This document shows, in pieces, positions 16,044-24,348 of a stretch of 36,171 bases of DNA. How positions within the stretch are numbered: position 1 is the stretch's first letter; each line of letters starts with the position of its first letter. Location: contig DLAP01000048.1 of the NCBI GenBank assembly GCA_002493965.1, positions 1-36,171 of the forward strand, written 5' to 3'. This stretch comes from Clostridiales bacterium UBA7044 (lineage in GTDB: Bacteria > Bacillota > Clostridia > Oscillospirales > Oscillospiraceae). The position numbers were made by a program, and so were the translations under genes. The notes below the pieces were generated by a model that was given only the letters and a program-made list of their open reading frames with translations, had not been told where the DNA came from and did no database searches.

Positions 16044-17356
16044 ATACGCCCATTTGTGATTTCTGCGAGGGCTACCGGAAGGCACACGTTTCCAGGCTGC
16101 ATATGCCCGGCCACAAGGGACAATTCTTTCTCGGTTTTGAAGATTTGGACATCACCGAGGTTTCCGGGGCAGATGAGCTGTATGCTCCGGAGGGGATCAT
16201 TGCGCAAAGCGAAAAAAACGCCACTGCCCTGTTTGGCTCCGGCAGAACCCTCTATTCCACGGAAGGCTCTTCCCAGTGCATTCGTGCTATGGTGAAGCTG
16301 GGTCTGACCCTCTCGAAGCCCGCCGGGCGGGGAAAAATTCTGGCCGCCCGGAATGCTCATAAGGCATTCTTATACGCCTGTGCCCTGGTGGACGCGGAGA
16401 TCGTGTGGCTCTATCCTCAGTCCGGGATGGATTTGTGCTCCTGCCCTGTAACGCCCCAGGCCCTCCGGGAGGCCATCGCCGCACACCGCCCTGACGCCGT
16501 CTACATCACCAGCCCGGACTACTTAGGACAGTTGGCCGACGTGGCAGGCATGGCCAAGGTGTGCCATGAGGCCGGGATCCCTCTGCTGGTGGACAACGCC
16601 CACGGCGCGTATCTCCACTGGTACAACCGGCAGCATCCCATGGATCTGGGGGCCGACCTCTGCTGTGATTCCGCTCATAAAACCCTGCCTGTGCTCACCG
16701 GCGGCGCATATCTGCATCTCAGTCCGACGGCAAACGCTGCCATTGGGGCAGAAGCCAAGGCTGCCATGGAATTATTTGGCTCCACAAGCCCCTCCTACCT
16801 GATTCTGCAAAGTCTGGATCGGTGCAATGCCTATCTGGGAAACGGGTTTTCTGAGGACCTGAACTGCTGTGCCCGCCGGATAGCCGCCCTCCGGAAGCGG
16901 ATTCCCGATGTTTCCCAGGAGCCGGTCAAGGTTACGCTGGACTGCCACTGTCTGGGCTATACCGGACCGGAGGCTGCCGCCGCCTTGCGAAGCTGCCTCT
17001 GTGAGCCGGAATTTGTGGACAGCCGATATGTGGTGTGTATGTTCAGTCCCCAAAATCAGGAAGCAGACTATATCCGCCTGGAGCAGGCCATTGCCGCCCT
17101 GCCTCACAAGGAACCTCTGTGCGCCCTTCCGTCGGCTGTCACTCCTTCCCCAGCGGTTATGACACCCCGGCAGGCCATTTTCTCTTCCCATGAGACCATT
17201 CCCGTAACCCAGGCCCTTGGCCGGATCTGCGGCAGTCCCACCGTCTCCTGCCCTCCTGCTATTCCCATCACCGTCTCCGGGGAGATCATTACAGCAGAAG
17301 CGGTTGCCTTGTATCAGAAGTATGGAATCCATACAGTTTCCGTAGTAAAACGATAA
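16040..17356 (+). CDS. Orn/Lys/Arg decarboxylase family PLP protein
   Basis: A 438-residue fold-type-I PLP protein of the Orn/Lys/Arg decarboxylase family, in the size range of Bacillus YaaO rather than of the long enterobacterial enzymes. Motifs are HMPGHKG at 21-27, STEGSSQ at about 73-79, VDNAHGA with the PLP-pyridine Asp 185, and SAHKTLP with the PLP lysine Lys 214; a small C-terminal domain follows. The substrate (Arg, Lys or Orn) cannot be decided. The start ATG at 16040 overlaps the scfB stop codon as ATGA, so translation is coupled to the maturase; the longer open frame inside scfB is rejected. Whether the link to SCIFF is functional is unknown. Confidence 0.88.
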   Translation: MNTPICDFCEGYRKAHVSRLHMPGHKGQFFLGFEDLDITEVSGADELYAPEGIIAQSEKNATALFGSGRTLYSTEGSSQCIRAMVKLGLTLSKPAGRGKILAARNAHKAFLYACALVDAEIVWLYPQSGMDLCSCPVTPQALREAIAAHRPDAVYITSPDYLGQLADVAGMAKVCHEAGIPLLVDNAHGAYLHWYNRQHPMDLGADLCCDSAHKTLPVLTGGAYLHLSPTANAAIGAEAKAAMELFGSTSPSYLILQSLDRCNAYLGNGFSEDLNCCARRIAALRKRIPDVSQEPVKVTLDCHCLGYTGPEAAAALRSCLCEPEFVDSRYVVCMFSPQNQEADYIRLEQAIAALPHKEPLCALPSAVTPSPAVMTPRQAIFSSHETIPVTQALGRICGSPTVSCPPAIPITVSGEIITAEAVALYQKYGIHTVSVVKR

Positions 17357-17401
17357 AATCAGCCGGAACACCTTGGCTTTTCAAGTCTTCCAGCTGATTT
17401 T
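17355..17401. terminator. Bidirectional terminator between convergent genes
   Basis: AAAATCAGC pairs with GCTGATTTT (17393-17401), extended inside by GGAA with TTCC after one mismatch; the loop is about 21 bases. A-rich and T-rich flanks lie on both sides. It separates the decarboxylase-like gene (plus) from the cysG-like gene (minus) and can serve both. Confidence 0.7.
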
Positions 17402-17408
17402 ATGCATT

Positions 17409-18737
17409 TTATAATAATTCCAGCTTTGCCACATCTCCAACCACGATCACGGCGGGAGCCTGGACGGTCTTTGCCTGCGCCGCGATATTTTGCAGCGTAC
17501 CCCGTACTGTCTGCCTGACAGGAGCATTTCCCCCGGAGATCACCGCAGCAGGCGTGTCCGGGCTTTTTCCTCCGGCAATCAGCTGGGACGCAATCGCCTC
17601 CAGTTTCGCAAGGCCCATCAGAAATACCAGAGTGCCGGAAAGCGGGGCATACCGGCCATAGTCCAACCTTTCCTCCGCTGTGTGGGCCGTGATAATATGA
17701 ATCTCACGACTGAGACGGCGATGGGTCACTGGGATCCCTGCCTCTTCGGGGATGGCAATGGCGGAAGAGATTCCAGGAACCACCTCAAAGGGGATTCCCG
17801 CCGCTTGCAGCGCCAACGCTTCCTCACCGCCCCGTCCGAAGACAAAGGGGTCTCCTCCCTTCAGACGGACCACATTCCACCCCTCACGCCCCAGCTTTAC
17901 CACAGTAGCGGAAATCTCCTCCTGGGAAGCAGCGTGAACGCCGCTGCGTTTCCCCATATAGATCCGTTGGGCGCTTTCCGGCGCCATGTTCAGGATTTCC
18001 GGGTCAATCAGGTCGTCGTAGACTACCACATCGCAGCCTTTCAAAAGCTTCCACGCCCGAATGGTGAGCAGGTCCGCCTTTCCGCAGCCCGCCCCCACCA
18101 GGTACACTTTCCCATGCCCAGGCTTGGCTTCTTCTCCCGGAAGCAGATTGGAAAGTTCTTCTTCTGTTAGCACGCCGCCTTTTTCCAGGCAGGCATCGCA
18201 TAGCCGCCTTAAGGCTCTTCCCTGCTCCTTTTCCGGTAGCTTTTCCTTGATTTCCGGGCGTTTTTCTTCCAGATAGTCCAGGATCTCTCCGAGGCCTTCC
18301 GGAATCTGATCCGCAATCTGCTGCTTCAGTCTCACCGCCGCAGTGGGACTGGCTCCGGCAGTGGAAATGCCCACCGTCAGCTTTCCCTTCTGCATTAGGG
18401 CAGGAAACAGGAAGGTACATGCCTTGGGATCATCCACCGTATTCACCGGGATTTTTTGTTTCCGGCACAGGGCGGCAATTTTATGATTTTCTTCTTTTTC
18501 ATCTGTGGCGGCAATGACAAAGGCTAGTCTCTCCTGGATATCCGCCGCCTCAAAGGGACGCCGGTAAAGACACAGGCCGGAAATCTGCTGAATCTGAGGC
18601 AGAATCTCCGGGGCCACTACCGTCAGAGACGGGCCAAAGGGAAGCAGCTTTTCGATCTTGCGCAGGGCAACCGTGCCGCCTCCCACGATCAGGCCCTCCG
18701 CCCCGCTTAAGTCCATAAAAAAGGGAAAGTATGCCAT
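17409..18737 (-). CDS. cysG: Sirohaem synthase-type fusion (precorrin-2 dehydrogenase / uroporphyrinogen-III methyltransferase)
   Basis: A 442-residue two-domain protein that should convert uroporphyrinogen III to precorrin-2 by SAM-dependent methylation and oxidise precorrin-2 to sirohydrochlorin. The N-terminal NAD-binding domain has GGGTVALRKIEKLL and AATDEKEEN; the C-terminal SUMT domain (from about residue 210) has VGAGCGKADLLT, LKGGDPFVFGRGGEEA and VPGISSAIAIP. The domain order is that of E. coli CysG. An AAAGGAG precedes the ATG at 18737. No sulfite reductase, haem or cobalamin genes lie in the window, so the end product in this cell is not clear. Confidence 0.9.
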   Translation of the reverse strand: MAYFPFFMDLSGAEGLIVGGGTVALRKIEKLLPFGPSLTVVAPEILPQIQQISGLCLYRRPFEAADIQERLAFVIAATDEKEENHKIAALCRKQKIPVNTVDDPKACTFLFPALMQKGKLTVGISTAGASPTAAVRLKQQIADQIPEGLGEILDYLEEKRPEIKEKLPEKEQGRALRRLCDACLEKGGVLTEEELSNLLPGEEAKPGHGKVYLVGAGCGKADLLTIRAWKLLKGCDVVVYDDLIDPEILNMAPESAQRIYMGKRSGVHAASQEEISATVVKLGREGWNVVRLKGGDPFVFGRGGEEALALQAAGIPFEVVPGISSAIAIPEEAGIPVTHRRLSREIHIITAHTAEERLDYGRYAPLSGTLVFLMGLAKLEAIASQLIAGGKSPDTPAAVISGGNAPVRQTVRGTLQNIAAQAKTVQAPAVIVVGDVAKLELL

Positions 18738-18815
18738 TCCTTATTCTCCTTTCCTGGCAACATTATCCACTAAAGTGTTGATGACATTGCAGAAAAACTG
18801 AGGGTTATCCCGTTA

Positions 18816-19235
18816 TCAAAACCAGTTAGCTTTTTCTTCCTTGAACTGTGGGGTATCGCCATTTTGATAAGGATTGTAGTTGTTCAAATTGCAGCCAAAC
18901 TCTTTTAGAAATCTAATTTTGTTGTCAGGCGTCCATTCAATAAGTGATATTCCGTCAAATTCCTCAATGCGCCCGTTGTTCATCTCATTTTTGAAATACC
19001 ATTCAACAATGGTTTGATCTTCCCTGTGAAAAAACTGCTTTATATCCCATACAAGGACTTTTCCACGCGTATTCCATTCCTTAAACCAGTGTTTTACAGT
19101 GGCGCGGTTTTCGTACTTCGGGCCCCAGCTTTCGACATAGATAACATCTTTTGTAAAAATTTCATCTATACCTAAGTCGCTTTGCTGCAGCCACATATCA
19201 AACCACAGACGGATTATTTTCTCTCTTTCGCTCAT
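18816..19235 (-). CDS. NTF2-like (SnoaL-type) protein, AT-rich
   Basis: A 139-residue protein with the pattern of the NTF2/SnoaL superfamily: an N-terminal helix (EREKIIRLWFDMWL), then DVIYVESWGP, VKHWFKEWN, an EWYFKNEMNNGRIEEFDGISLIEW strand pair split by a short turn, and KIRFLKEF. This fold covers small-molecule enzymes and binding proteins, so the function is open. Its composition is clearly poorer in GC than that of its neighbours (24 of 60 bases are G or C in 18841-18900), which suggests later acquisition. It has a GGAGG site and its own extended -10 promoter. Confidence 0.75.
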   Translation of the reverse strand: MSEREKIIRLWFDMWLQQSDLGIDEIFTKDVIYVESWGPKYENRATVKHWFKEWNTRGKVLVWDIKQFFHREDQTIVEWYFKNEMNNGRIEEFDGISLIEWTPDNKIRFLKEFGCNLNNYNPYQNGDTPQFKEEKANWF

Positions 19236-19272
19236 CGTCCGTTTCCTCCATCAAACCGGGATTTTTGCTCCC

Positions 19273-19281
19273 ATTATAACA
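19273..19281 (-). promoter_or_regulatory. Extended -10 promoter of the NTF2-like gene
   Basis: On the minus strand TGTTATAAT contains a perfect TATAAT with the TGN extension, about 38 bases before the start codon at 19235. No convincing -35 box is seen. Confidence 0.5.
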
Positions 19282-19288
19282 GCATCAT

Positions 19289-20071
19289 TCATTTATTCCC
19301 GACGCTGCTTTCCTTGGGCATACAAAAATAGCGCAGCCCCATGGGGGTTTCCGCCCGGAACACACCCACGTCAAATACCCGGTCCAATACGCCGCTTTCC
19401 AAAACTTCTTCCGGCGTTCCCATGCCAACAATTCGTCCCTGCTCCAGCACCGCCATTCGGTCGGCGTGCTTCAGTGCCATAGGCAGATCATGCAGCACCA
19501 GAACCACTGCTTTCCCTTCGTCTGCAAGTGTCCGAGCCATGGTCATAATCCGGAATTGGTGGGCCACATCCAGATAGGTAGTAGGCTCGTCCATCAAAAC
19601 CGCCTGGGTCTGCTGGGCAATCACCATGGCAAGATACACCTTTTGCCGCTGCCCGCCGCTTAAGGTGGGCATGGGCCGATTCCGTAAATCCCAGGCATCC
19701 ATCCGGCGCAGGGCCGCTTCCGTAATTTCCCGGTCCTCCGGCCGGTATTGCCGGGGATAGGAAAGGTACGGAAACCGGGCGTGAAGCACCATCCGGTAGG
19801 CCGTAATATTGGGTACCGCCCGGGACTGGGTCAGGAAGGCTGCCCGCTGGGCAATTTCTCTGGTAGTAAACTCCCCGATCTCCCGGCCGTCCATCCGGAT
19901 TTCCCCGGAGGTCTTGGGGATCATACCAAGGGTCGTACGCAGAAGGGTGCTTTTTCCGCTTCCGTTGGGACCGACCAGAATCAGCACCTGGCCGGGATGG
20001 ATAAACAAGCTTACATCCCGCAGTACCGGGGTATCGCCGTAACCGGCGGATACATTCTTTAGTTCAATCAT
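19289..20071 (-). CDS. Iron/siderophore-type ABC transporter ATP-binding protein (FecE-like)
   Basis: A 260-residue ABC ATPase of the FecE/FhuC/BtuD type that powers uptake through the neighbouring permease. Visible motifs are Walker A GPNGSGKST, the signature LSGGQRQKVYLA, Walker B VLMDEPTTYLD and the H-loop histidine in LVLHDLP. The frame is open 40 codons further upstream, but the ATG at 20071 overlaps the permease stop by 8 bases and begins the usual MIELKNVSAGYG. It is the last gene of the importer operon. The substrate (siderophore, haem, cobalamin or similar) is not determined. Confidence 0.93.
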   Translation of the reverse strand: MIELKNVSAGYGDTPVLRDVSLFIHPGQVLILVGPNGSGKSTLLRTTLGMIPKTSGEIRMDGREIGEFTTREIAQRAAFLTQSRAVPNITAYRMVLHARFPYLSYPRQYRPEDREITEAALRRMDAWDLRNRPMPTLSGGQRQKVYLAMVIAQQTQAVLMDEPTTYLDVAHQFRIMTMARTLADEGKAVVLVLHDLPMALKHADRMAVLEQGRIVGMGTPEEVLESGVLDRVFDVGVFRAETPMGLRYFCMPKESSVGNK

Positions 20072-21089
20072 GGGCTCGCTCTCCTCTCTGATGCACCAGC
20101 AGCCACAGGAAGAAGGGCGCGCCAATATAGTCCAGCACAATTCCCACGGAAATCTCATAGGGGGAAGCGATGGTACGGGCCAGTAAGTCACACAGCGTCA
20201 GCAAAATCGCCCCGCCCAGGGCAGAGGCCGCCATCAGGGGCAGGCTGTCCTCCCCCACCAGAGAGCGCATCACATGGGGCACGATCAGCCCCACAAATCC
20301 AACAAGACCGCAAAAGCTGACGGAAGCCCCTGCCATAGCAGCAGCCAAAATCAGCAGCGCCAGCCGCGCCGGGCGAACAGAAAGCCCCAGGCTCTGGGCC
20401 GTCTCACTTCCCAGGGACAATACGTCCATCTGGGGGGACATGCTGAAGGCGGCAATCATCGATATCCCGATCAGCACTGCCGCCGGGAGAATCTTCGCCA
20501 TGGTTACACCGTTTAAGCCCCCCACCCGGAAGTCCGTGTACCCGGTGAGGGCGTCCGGCACCAGCATAATGATGGTATCAATTCCGGCACTGAACAGCCC
20601 CGAAATTGCCACACCCGCCAGAACCAGGGTGATCCGGGAAGCGCCGGTGCGCTGGGCGAACAGGAGCACCACCAACGTCGCCGCCAGAGCGCCCAGAAAC
20701 GCCGCAACCGGAATCAGGTTCACCAGATAAGGGAAAAAAGCACAGCAGAGGATCGCTCCAAAACCCGCGCCGGAGTTGACGCCAATAATATGGGGCGCTG
20801 CCAGCGGGTTTGCCATCACCGACTGTATAATGACACCGGAGACCGCCAGAGCCGCCCCGGCGAGAACACTCCCGCAGGTGCGGGGCAGCCGGGAATACAG
20901 CACAATCCGGCCGGAGACACTGACATTTTCCCCATGAAGCAGAGCGTCCACCACTGCTTTGAGAGAAACCGGCACCGCGCCGACGCAGATGCTCAAAATC
21001 ATCAGTACCAGCAAAAGCCCCAGCAGCCCCAGGCAAACCTTCCCGGGATGATTACGAAACCGGGTAAAGGATGTCCGCAAGCTTCTCAT
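20064..21089 (-). CDS. FecCD-family ABC transporter permease
   Basis: A 341-residue integral membrane protein of the FecCD/BtuC family with about ten membrane segments. Typical family blocks are present: LPRTCGSVLAGAALAVSGVI, NPLAAPHIIGVNSGA and FVGLIVPHVMRSLVG. Three in-frame ATGs lie at 21110, 21095 and 21089; the last is chosen because GGGGAG stands six bases before it. It overlaps the end of the binding-protein gene and the start of the ATPase gene, so the three are one transcript. One permease gene implies a homodimer in the membrane. Confidence 0.92.
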   Translation of the reverse strand: MRSLRTSFTRFRNHPGKVCLGLLGLLLVLMILSICVGAVPVSLKAVVDALLHGENVSVSGRIVLYSRLPRTCGSVLAGAALAVSGVIIQSVMANPLAAPHIIGVNSGAGFGAILCCAFFPYLVNLIPVAAFLGALAATLVVLLFAQRTGASRITLVLAGVAISGLFSAGIDTIIMLVPDALTGYTDFRVGGLNGVTMAKILPAAVLIGISMIAAFSMSPQMDVLSLGSETAQSLGLSVRPARLALLILAAAMAGASVSFCGLVGFVGLIVPHVMRSLVGEDSLPLMAASALGGAILLTLCDLLARTIASPYEISVGIVLDYIGAPFFLWLLVHQRGERAHD

Positions 21090-22038
21090 AGGCATCTCCC
21101 CATTTGGCATTTGGCTTCAAATTATACATTTTCTGATCCATGACATATACCCGACCTTCCTTCACCGCCCGCAGGCTGGCCCAGGCGGGATCCGTACCCA
21201 GGGCCTTCTGGAAGGTTCCCTCCGCCACCGTGGGATCCGCGCTCTGATACACTAGGAAGATGGCGTCCGGATCATCCACCATAATGGCTTCGATACTCAA
21301 ATTTTCCAGCAGGCCCGTATCGCTGTCCGCGATGTTCACGCAGCCCATGTCGTGGAGCATCTCCCCCAAAACGCTGCCCTCACTGTTCTTTACCTTGCAG
21401 CTGGAGGAAGAGGAGCGGATATACAGCACCTTGGGACTGCTGCCGTCCACCCGGGCAAGGGCAGCATCGATCTGGCTCTGAATGGCCGTGCCATGGGTCT
21501 GGTAGGCTTCCTCGTCTCCTGTGATCTGGGTGCAGATTTCCAGCATATGCAGATACTGATCGAAGGTGCTGACCTCAAAGTAGGCGGTGGGCACACCCAT
21601 ACTTTCAAAGGTAGGCTCCAATTCCAGATCCAGGGCCGTATTGCAGCTGGCAATAATGAAGTCCGGATCGGAGGCTATGAGCAGTTCCAGATTCAGATCC
21701 TTGGAGGAACCGATATTGATCACGCCGTCCAGGGGAAGTCCCTCAAAAGAGGTCCAGGCATCGTTAGCAGCCGCTGCCAGAGATTCCCCGCCTCCCGCAA
21801 GGCACCAAATATCCGCGAAGCTGCCAATGAGCACAGCCACCCGCTGTGGCTCCGCTACGGTTACTTCCCTGCCCCGGTCATCGGTGAAGGTGACAGCCGC
21901 AGTATTTTCCGTAGCCTCGGAATTGGCCTGCGTCTCGGCAGCCGTTACAGAAGCGGTTTCTGTAGCAGGCGCTGCCTGAGCGGCACAGCCGCTGAACAAA
22001 AGCGCCACAGTAAGAGCGGTAAGAATCATTCGTTTCAT
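21052..22038 (-). CDS. ABC transporter substrate-binding lipoprotein (FecB/BtuF type)
   Basis: A 328-residue lipoprotein with a signal peptide and lipobox LLFSGC (lipidated Cys 18), a Thr/Ala/Glu-rich linker, and a class III periplasmic-binding fold starting at VTFTDDRGREVTVAEPQRVAVL. This is the usual binding-protein pattern for siderophores, haem or corrinoids. The ATG at 22038 follows an AAGGG by 9 bases; the 16-codon upstream extension is rejected because it would place polar residues before the signal peptide. It is the first gene of the importer operon. The ligand is unknown. Confidence 0.93.
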   Translation of the reverse strand: MKRMILTALTVALLFSGCAAQAAPATETASVTAAETQANSEATENTAAVTFTDDRGREVTVAEPQRVAVLIGSFADIWCLAGGGESLAAAANDAWTSFEGLPLDGVINIGSSKDLNLELLIASDPDFIIASCNTALDLELEPTFESMGVPTAYFEVSTFDQYLHMLEICTQITGDEEAYQTHGTAIQSQIDAALARVDGSSPKVLYIRSSSSSCKVKNSEGSVLGEMLHDMGCVNIADSDTGLLENLSIEAIMVDDPDAIFLVYQSADPTVAEGTFQKALGTDPAWASLRAVKEGRVYVMDQKMYNLKPNAKWGDAYEKLADILYPVS

Positions 22039-22113
22039 GGTTTCATACCCTTTTCCATCGTTTTTGTAAAATTCTTTAACCGGCAATCATCATATCATAG
22101 ATTTTTTCAAACG

Positions 22114-22145
22114 AAAGCGCCGGAAGCAGAACATTCCAGCGCTTT
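22114..22145 (-). terminator. Hairpin after the uracil-DNA glycosylase gene
   Basis: AAAGCGC and GGAA pair with TTCC and GCGCTTT around an 8-base loop, with one mismatch, just after the udg stop codon. The T-run on the minus strand is poor (CGTTTG), so it may be a weak terminator before the importer operon. Confidence 0.45.
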
Positions 22146-22149
22146 TGTT

Positions 22150-22716
22150 TCAGACTTTTGCGCCCACTTCCCGCAGCTTCTCCCGAATGGCGAGAAGATC
22201 GTCAAAGGTCTCAGGCCGTTTCCCCACATCCCGCAGGAGAGCGGAAGGATGATAGATAGCCGTATACCAGATTCCGTCCTTCTGCACCCACTGGCCATGC
22301 TGCCGGGTGATCCGGTAGTCCGGGTCAATCAGGCGCTTCGCGGCGATCCGTCCCAGACAGACAATGATTCTGGGCTCTACCAGGGCAATCTGTTCCTCCA
22401 GATAGCCAATGCAGGCGTCCTGCTCCGTTTCCAGAGGATCCCGGTTCCGGGGCGGGCGGCATTTGACGATGTTGCAGATATAGCAGTTGAGACTGCGGTC
22501 TAGGTCGATGATCCGCAGCATATCGTCCAGCAGCTTCCCCGCCGGGCCCACAAAAGGCAGTCCCGTTAAGTCCTCCTGCTCCCCGGGGCCTTCCCCCACG
22601 AACAGGATGTCCGCTGTTTCGTTTCCGATCCCAAACACCACGTTATGCCGGGTAGCGCACAAGCCGCAGTTCTGGCAGCCGGCACAGGCCTGCTTCAGTT
22701 CCGTCCAGCTTACCAT
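22150..22716 (-). CDS. Family 4 uracil-DNA glycosylase
   Basis: A 188-residue iron-sulfur uracil-DNA glycosylase that removes uracil from DNA. The family 4 motifs are present: CQNCGLC near the N-terminus, VGEGPGEQED, PFVGPAGKLLD, NIVKCRPPRNRDP, the cysteine in EQDACIGYL, and HPSALLR near the end. Cysteines 14, 17 and those in KCRPP and DACIGYL are likely to hold a 4Fe-4S cluster. Its ATG shares one base with the stop codon of the DacF-like gene (TGATG), so the two are translationally coupled. Confidence 0.94.
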   Translation of the reverse strand: MVSWTELKQACAGCQNCGLCATRHNVVFGIGNETADILFVGEGPGEQEDLTGLPFVGPAGKLLDDMLRIIDLDRSLNCYICNIVKCRPPRNRDPLETEQDACIGYLEEQIALVEPRIIVCLGRIAAKRLIDPDYRITRQHGQWVQKDGIWYTAIYHPSALLRDVGKRPETFDDLLAIREKLREVGAKV

Positions 22717-24203
22717 CAGTAGTTCCTCCTGCGCTCCGAACGACGCTTGCGGCGGCGGGCACGGGCACGGTTTCGCAGATAGGCGTTGAAGGCCAGGTAA
22801 GCTGCGGCAATGCCCAGACCAATCACGCAGATGGTCCCCACGGTGGACAGGAAGCCCGAGCTGCCCCCCTGGCCACGGGTTGTGGCGGAGTAGATGGTCA
22901 CACCGTTCCCCTCCGCCCGCTGAACGTTATTCATAGCATAGACCTCCGCCTCCGCCATGACGCTGCTGTGATATTCGATCTGCATGGTGGCGATCTTGTC
23001 CCCCTTCCGGATGGGGGCTGTCAGATTGCCGTCCACGATTTTAAAATTCATGACCAGGTTGTCCATCTGGGCGGCGGCAGGAACGATGGAGTCCACATCC
23101 ACCGTGCACTCCCCTATGGCATCGCATTCTCCCCCGGCAACGGTAAACTGGCTCAGCGCCTGGCCTTGATAGAGAATGCGGTTGCGCTTGAAGCTGCCAA
23201 AGCCCATCTTCAGCAGAGACGCCATTTCCTCCAAATTACCATAGGTCGTAACGACCCAGTCCTTGCCAGGAACCGTGACACGGACAGCGTTGAGAATCAC
23301 ACCCACATACTGCATATTATTCGACTCCGCCATAATCACTACGGAAGCGCCGTATACCGGGTTATAGCTCTGCATGCCGCTCGTCACCCGGTCGTCATAC
23401 CGGTCCTGAATAATGCCCTGATCCATCATATAGTTCTGGGTACGCAGGCTCACTTCCTCATTCTTATTGGTTGCGGGCTTTGTGTAGGAGCGGGTCTCCA
23501 GCACTGTCTTCATGGTCTCGTCTTCCATGGCGGCCAGATAGATCTTCACTAGGTCCCGGGCGGTGGTGGTACATTCGGAGGTGTCCAGACCATGGACGTT
23601 GGTAAAGTTGGTGCCGGTGCAGCCAAGGCTCTCCACCCACTGGTTCATTTTGGTCACATGGGCCTGCTGGGTCCCCGAGGCAGCAATCGCCAGGGCAATG
23701 GCTGCGTCGTTGGCAGAGCTGAGGATGGTGCAGTAGACCAGGTCCTCCACGGTCAGCTCCTCTTCGGGCTTCAGGCCGCTGTGCAGAACACCGGAGGGAA
23801 GACGGTAAATTTCCGAAGTGGTAACAACCTGATCCTCCAGGGAACAGCTTTGCAGGGCAATATAGACGTTGACCAGCTTCACCAGGCTGCCGGGAGCCGT
23901 CTTCATATCCGGGTTCAGGGAATACACCACAGTGTCCGTGCCCACCTCATAGAGGAAAGCTGCCTGGGCGGTATCCACCTTCCGGTCCAGCCCCGCCAGA
24001 GGAACCATGCCCTCAATGGTATGGCACCCTTTCTGTACGCAGACCTGGCCAAAATCCGGCTCCACAGCCTGGGTGGCCGGATTCTCCGTCGGGGCGGAAG
24101 TCTCCCCGGTGGGCTGGTTTTCCTCTGCGGAAGCAGCCAGGGTAAGGGACTGCGCTAACAGACACAGGCACAGCGCAAGCGCCAAAAATCTAAATTTTTT
24201 CAT
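22716..24203 (-). CDS. DacF-like D-Ala-D-Ala carboxypeptidase family protein with altered KTG motif
   Basis: A 495-residue protein of the penicillin-binding S11 peptidase family. It has a signal peptide (about 1-26), a low-complexity Thr/Glu/Pro linker, the SxxK motif SLVK (Ser 106 to Lys 109) and the SxN motif SAN (163-165). The third motif, where relatives read GKTGYT, here reads GMQSYN (276-281), so the KTG lysine is absent. A domain of about 100 residues follows, then one membrane segment (about 450-475) and an Arg-rich cytoplasmic tail. It may be an inactive or specialised paralogue. The ATG at 24203 has a GGAGGG six bases before it. A promoter lies at 24254-24282. Confidence 0.85.
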   Translation of the reverse strand: MKKFRFLALALCLCLLAQSLTLAASAEENQPTGETSAPTENPATQAVEPDFGQVCVQKGCHTIEGMVPLAGLDRKVDTAQAAFLYEVGTDTVVYSLNPDMKTAPGSLVKLVNVYIALQSCSLEDQVVTTSEIYRLPSGVLHSGLKPEEELTVEDLVYCTILSSANDAAIALAIAASGTQQAHVTKMNQWVESLGCTGTNFTNVHGLDTSECTTTARDLVKIYLAAMEDETMKTVLETRSYTKPATNKNEEVSLRTQNYMMDQGIIQDRYDDRVTSGMQSYNPVYGASVVIMAESNNMQYVGVILNAVRVTVPGKDWVVTTYGNLEEMASLLKMGFGSFKRNRILYQGQALSQFTVAGGECDAIGECTVDVDSIVPAAAQMDNLVMNFKIVDGNLTAPIRKGDKIATMQIEYHSSVMAEAEVYAMNNVQRAEGNGVTIYSATTRGQGGSSGFLSTVGTICVIGLGIAAAYLAFNAYLRNRARARRRKRRSERRRNY

Positions 24204-24253
24204 AAATCGCCCTCCATATCGGGTTCCAGGACTTGTCCGGCGGTAAAAAATCG

Positions 24254-24282
24254 TGTATAATGTATAGTAAGCAGGTTCACAA
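24254..24282 (-). promoter_or_regulatory. Promoter of the DacF-like/udg operon
   Basis: On the minus strand TTGTGA (24277-24282), a 17-base spacer and TATACA (24254-24259) lie about 50 bases before the start codon at 24203. Confidence 0.55.
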
Positions 24283-24303
24283 TCTGCCACTATGCTGTAA
24301 TAT
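24276..24303 (+). promoter_or_regulatory. Possible divergent promoter of the comEA-like operon
   Basis: On the plus strand TTCACA (24276-24281), a 16-base spacer and TAATAT (24298-24303) lie about 45 bases before the TTG start at 24349. It overlaps the divergent promoter of the DacF-like gene. Confidence 0.35.
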
Positions 24304-24348
24304 TATAGCAGTTTTTTATCCCATAGTCAATCCGGGAGGCGGTTTCCC

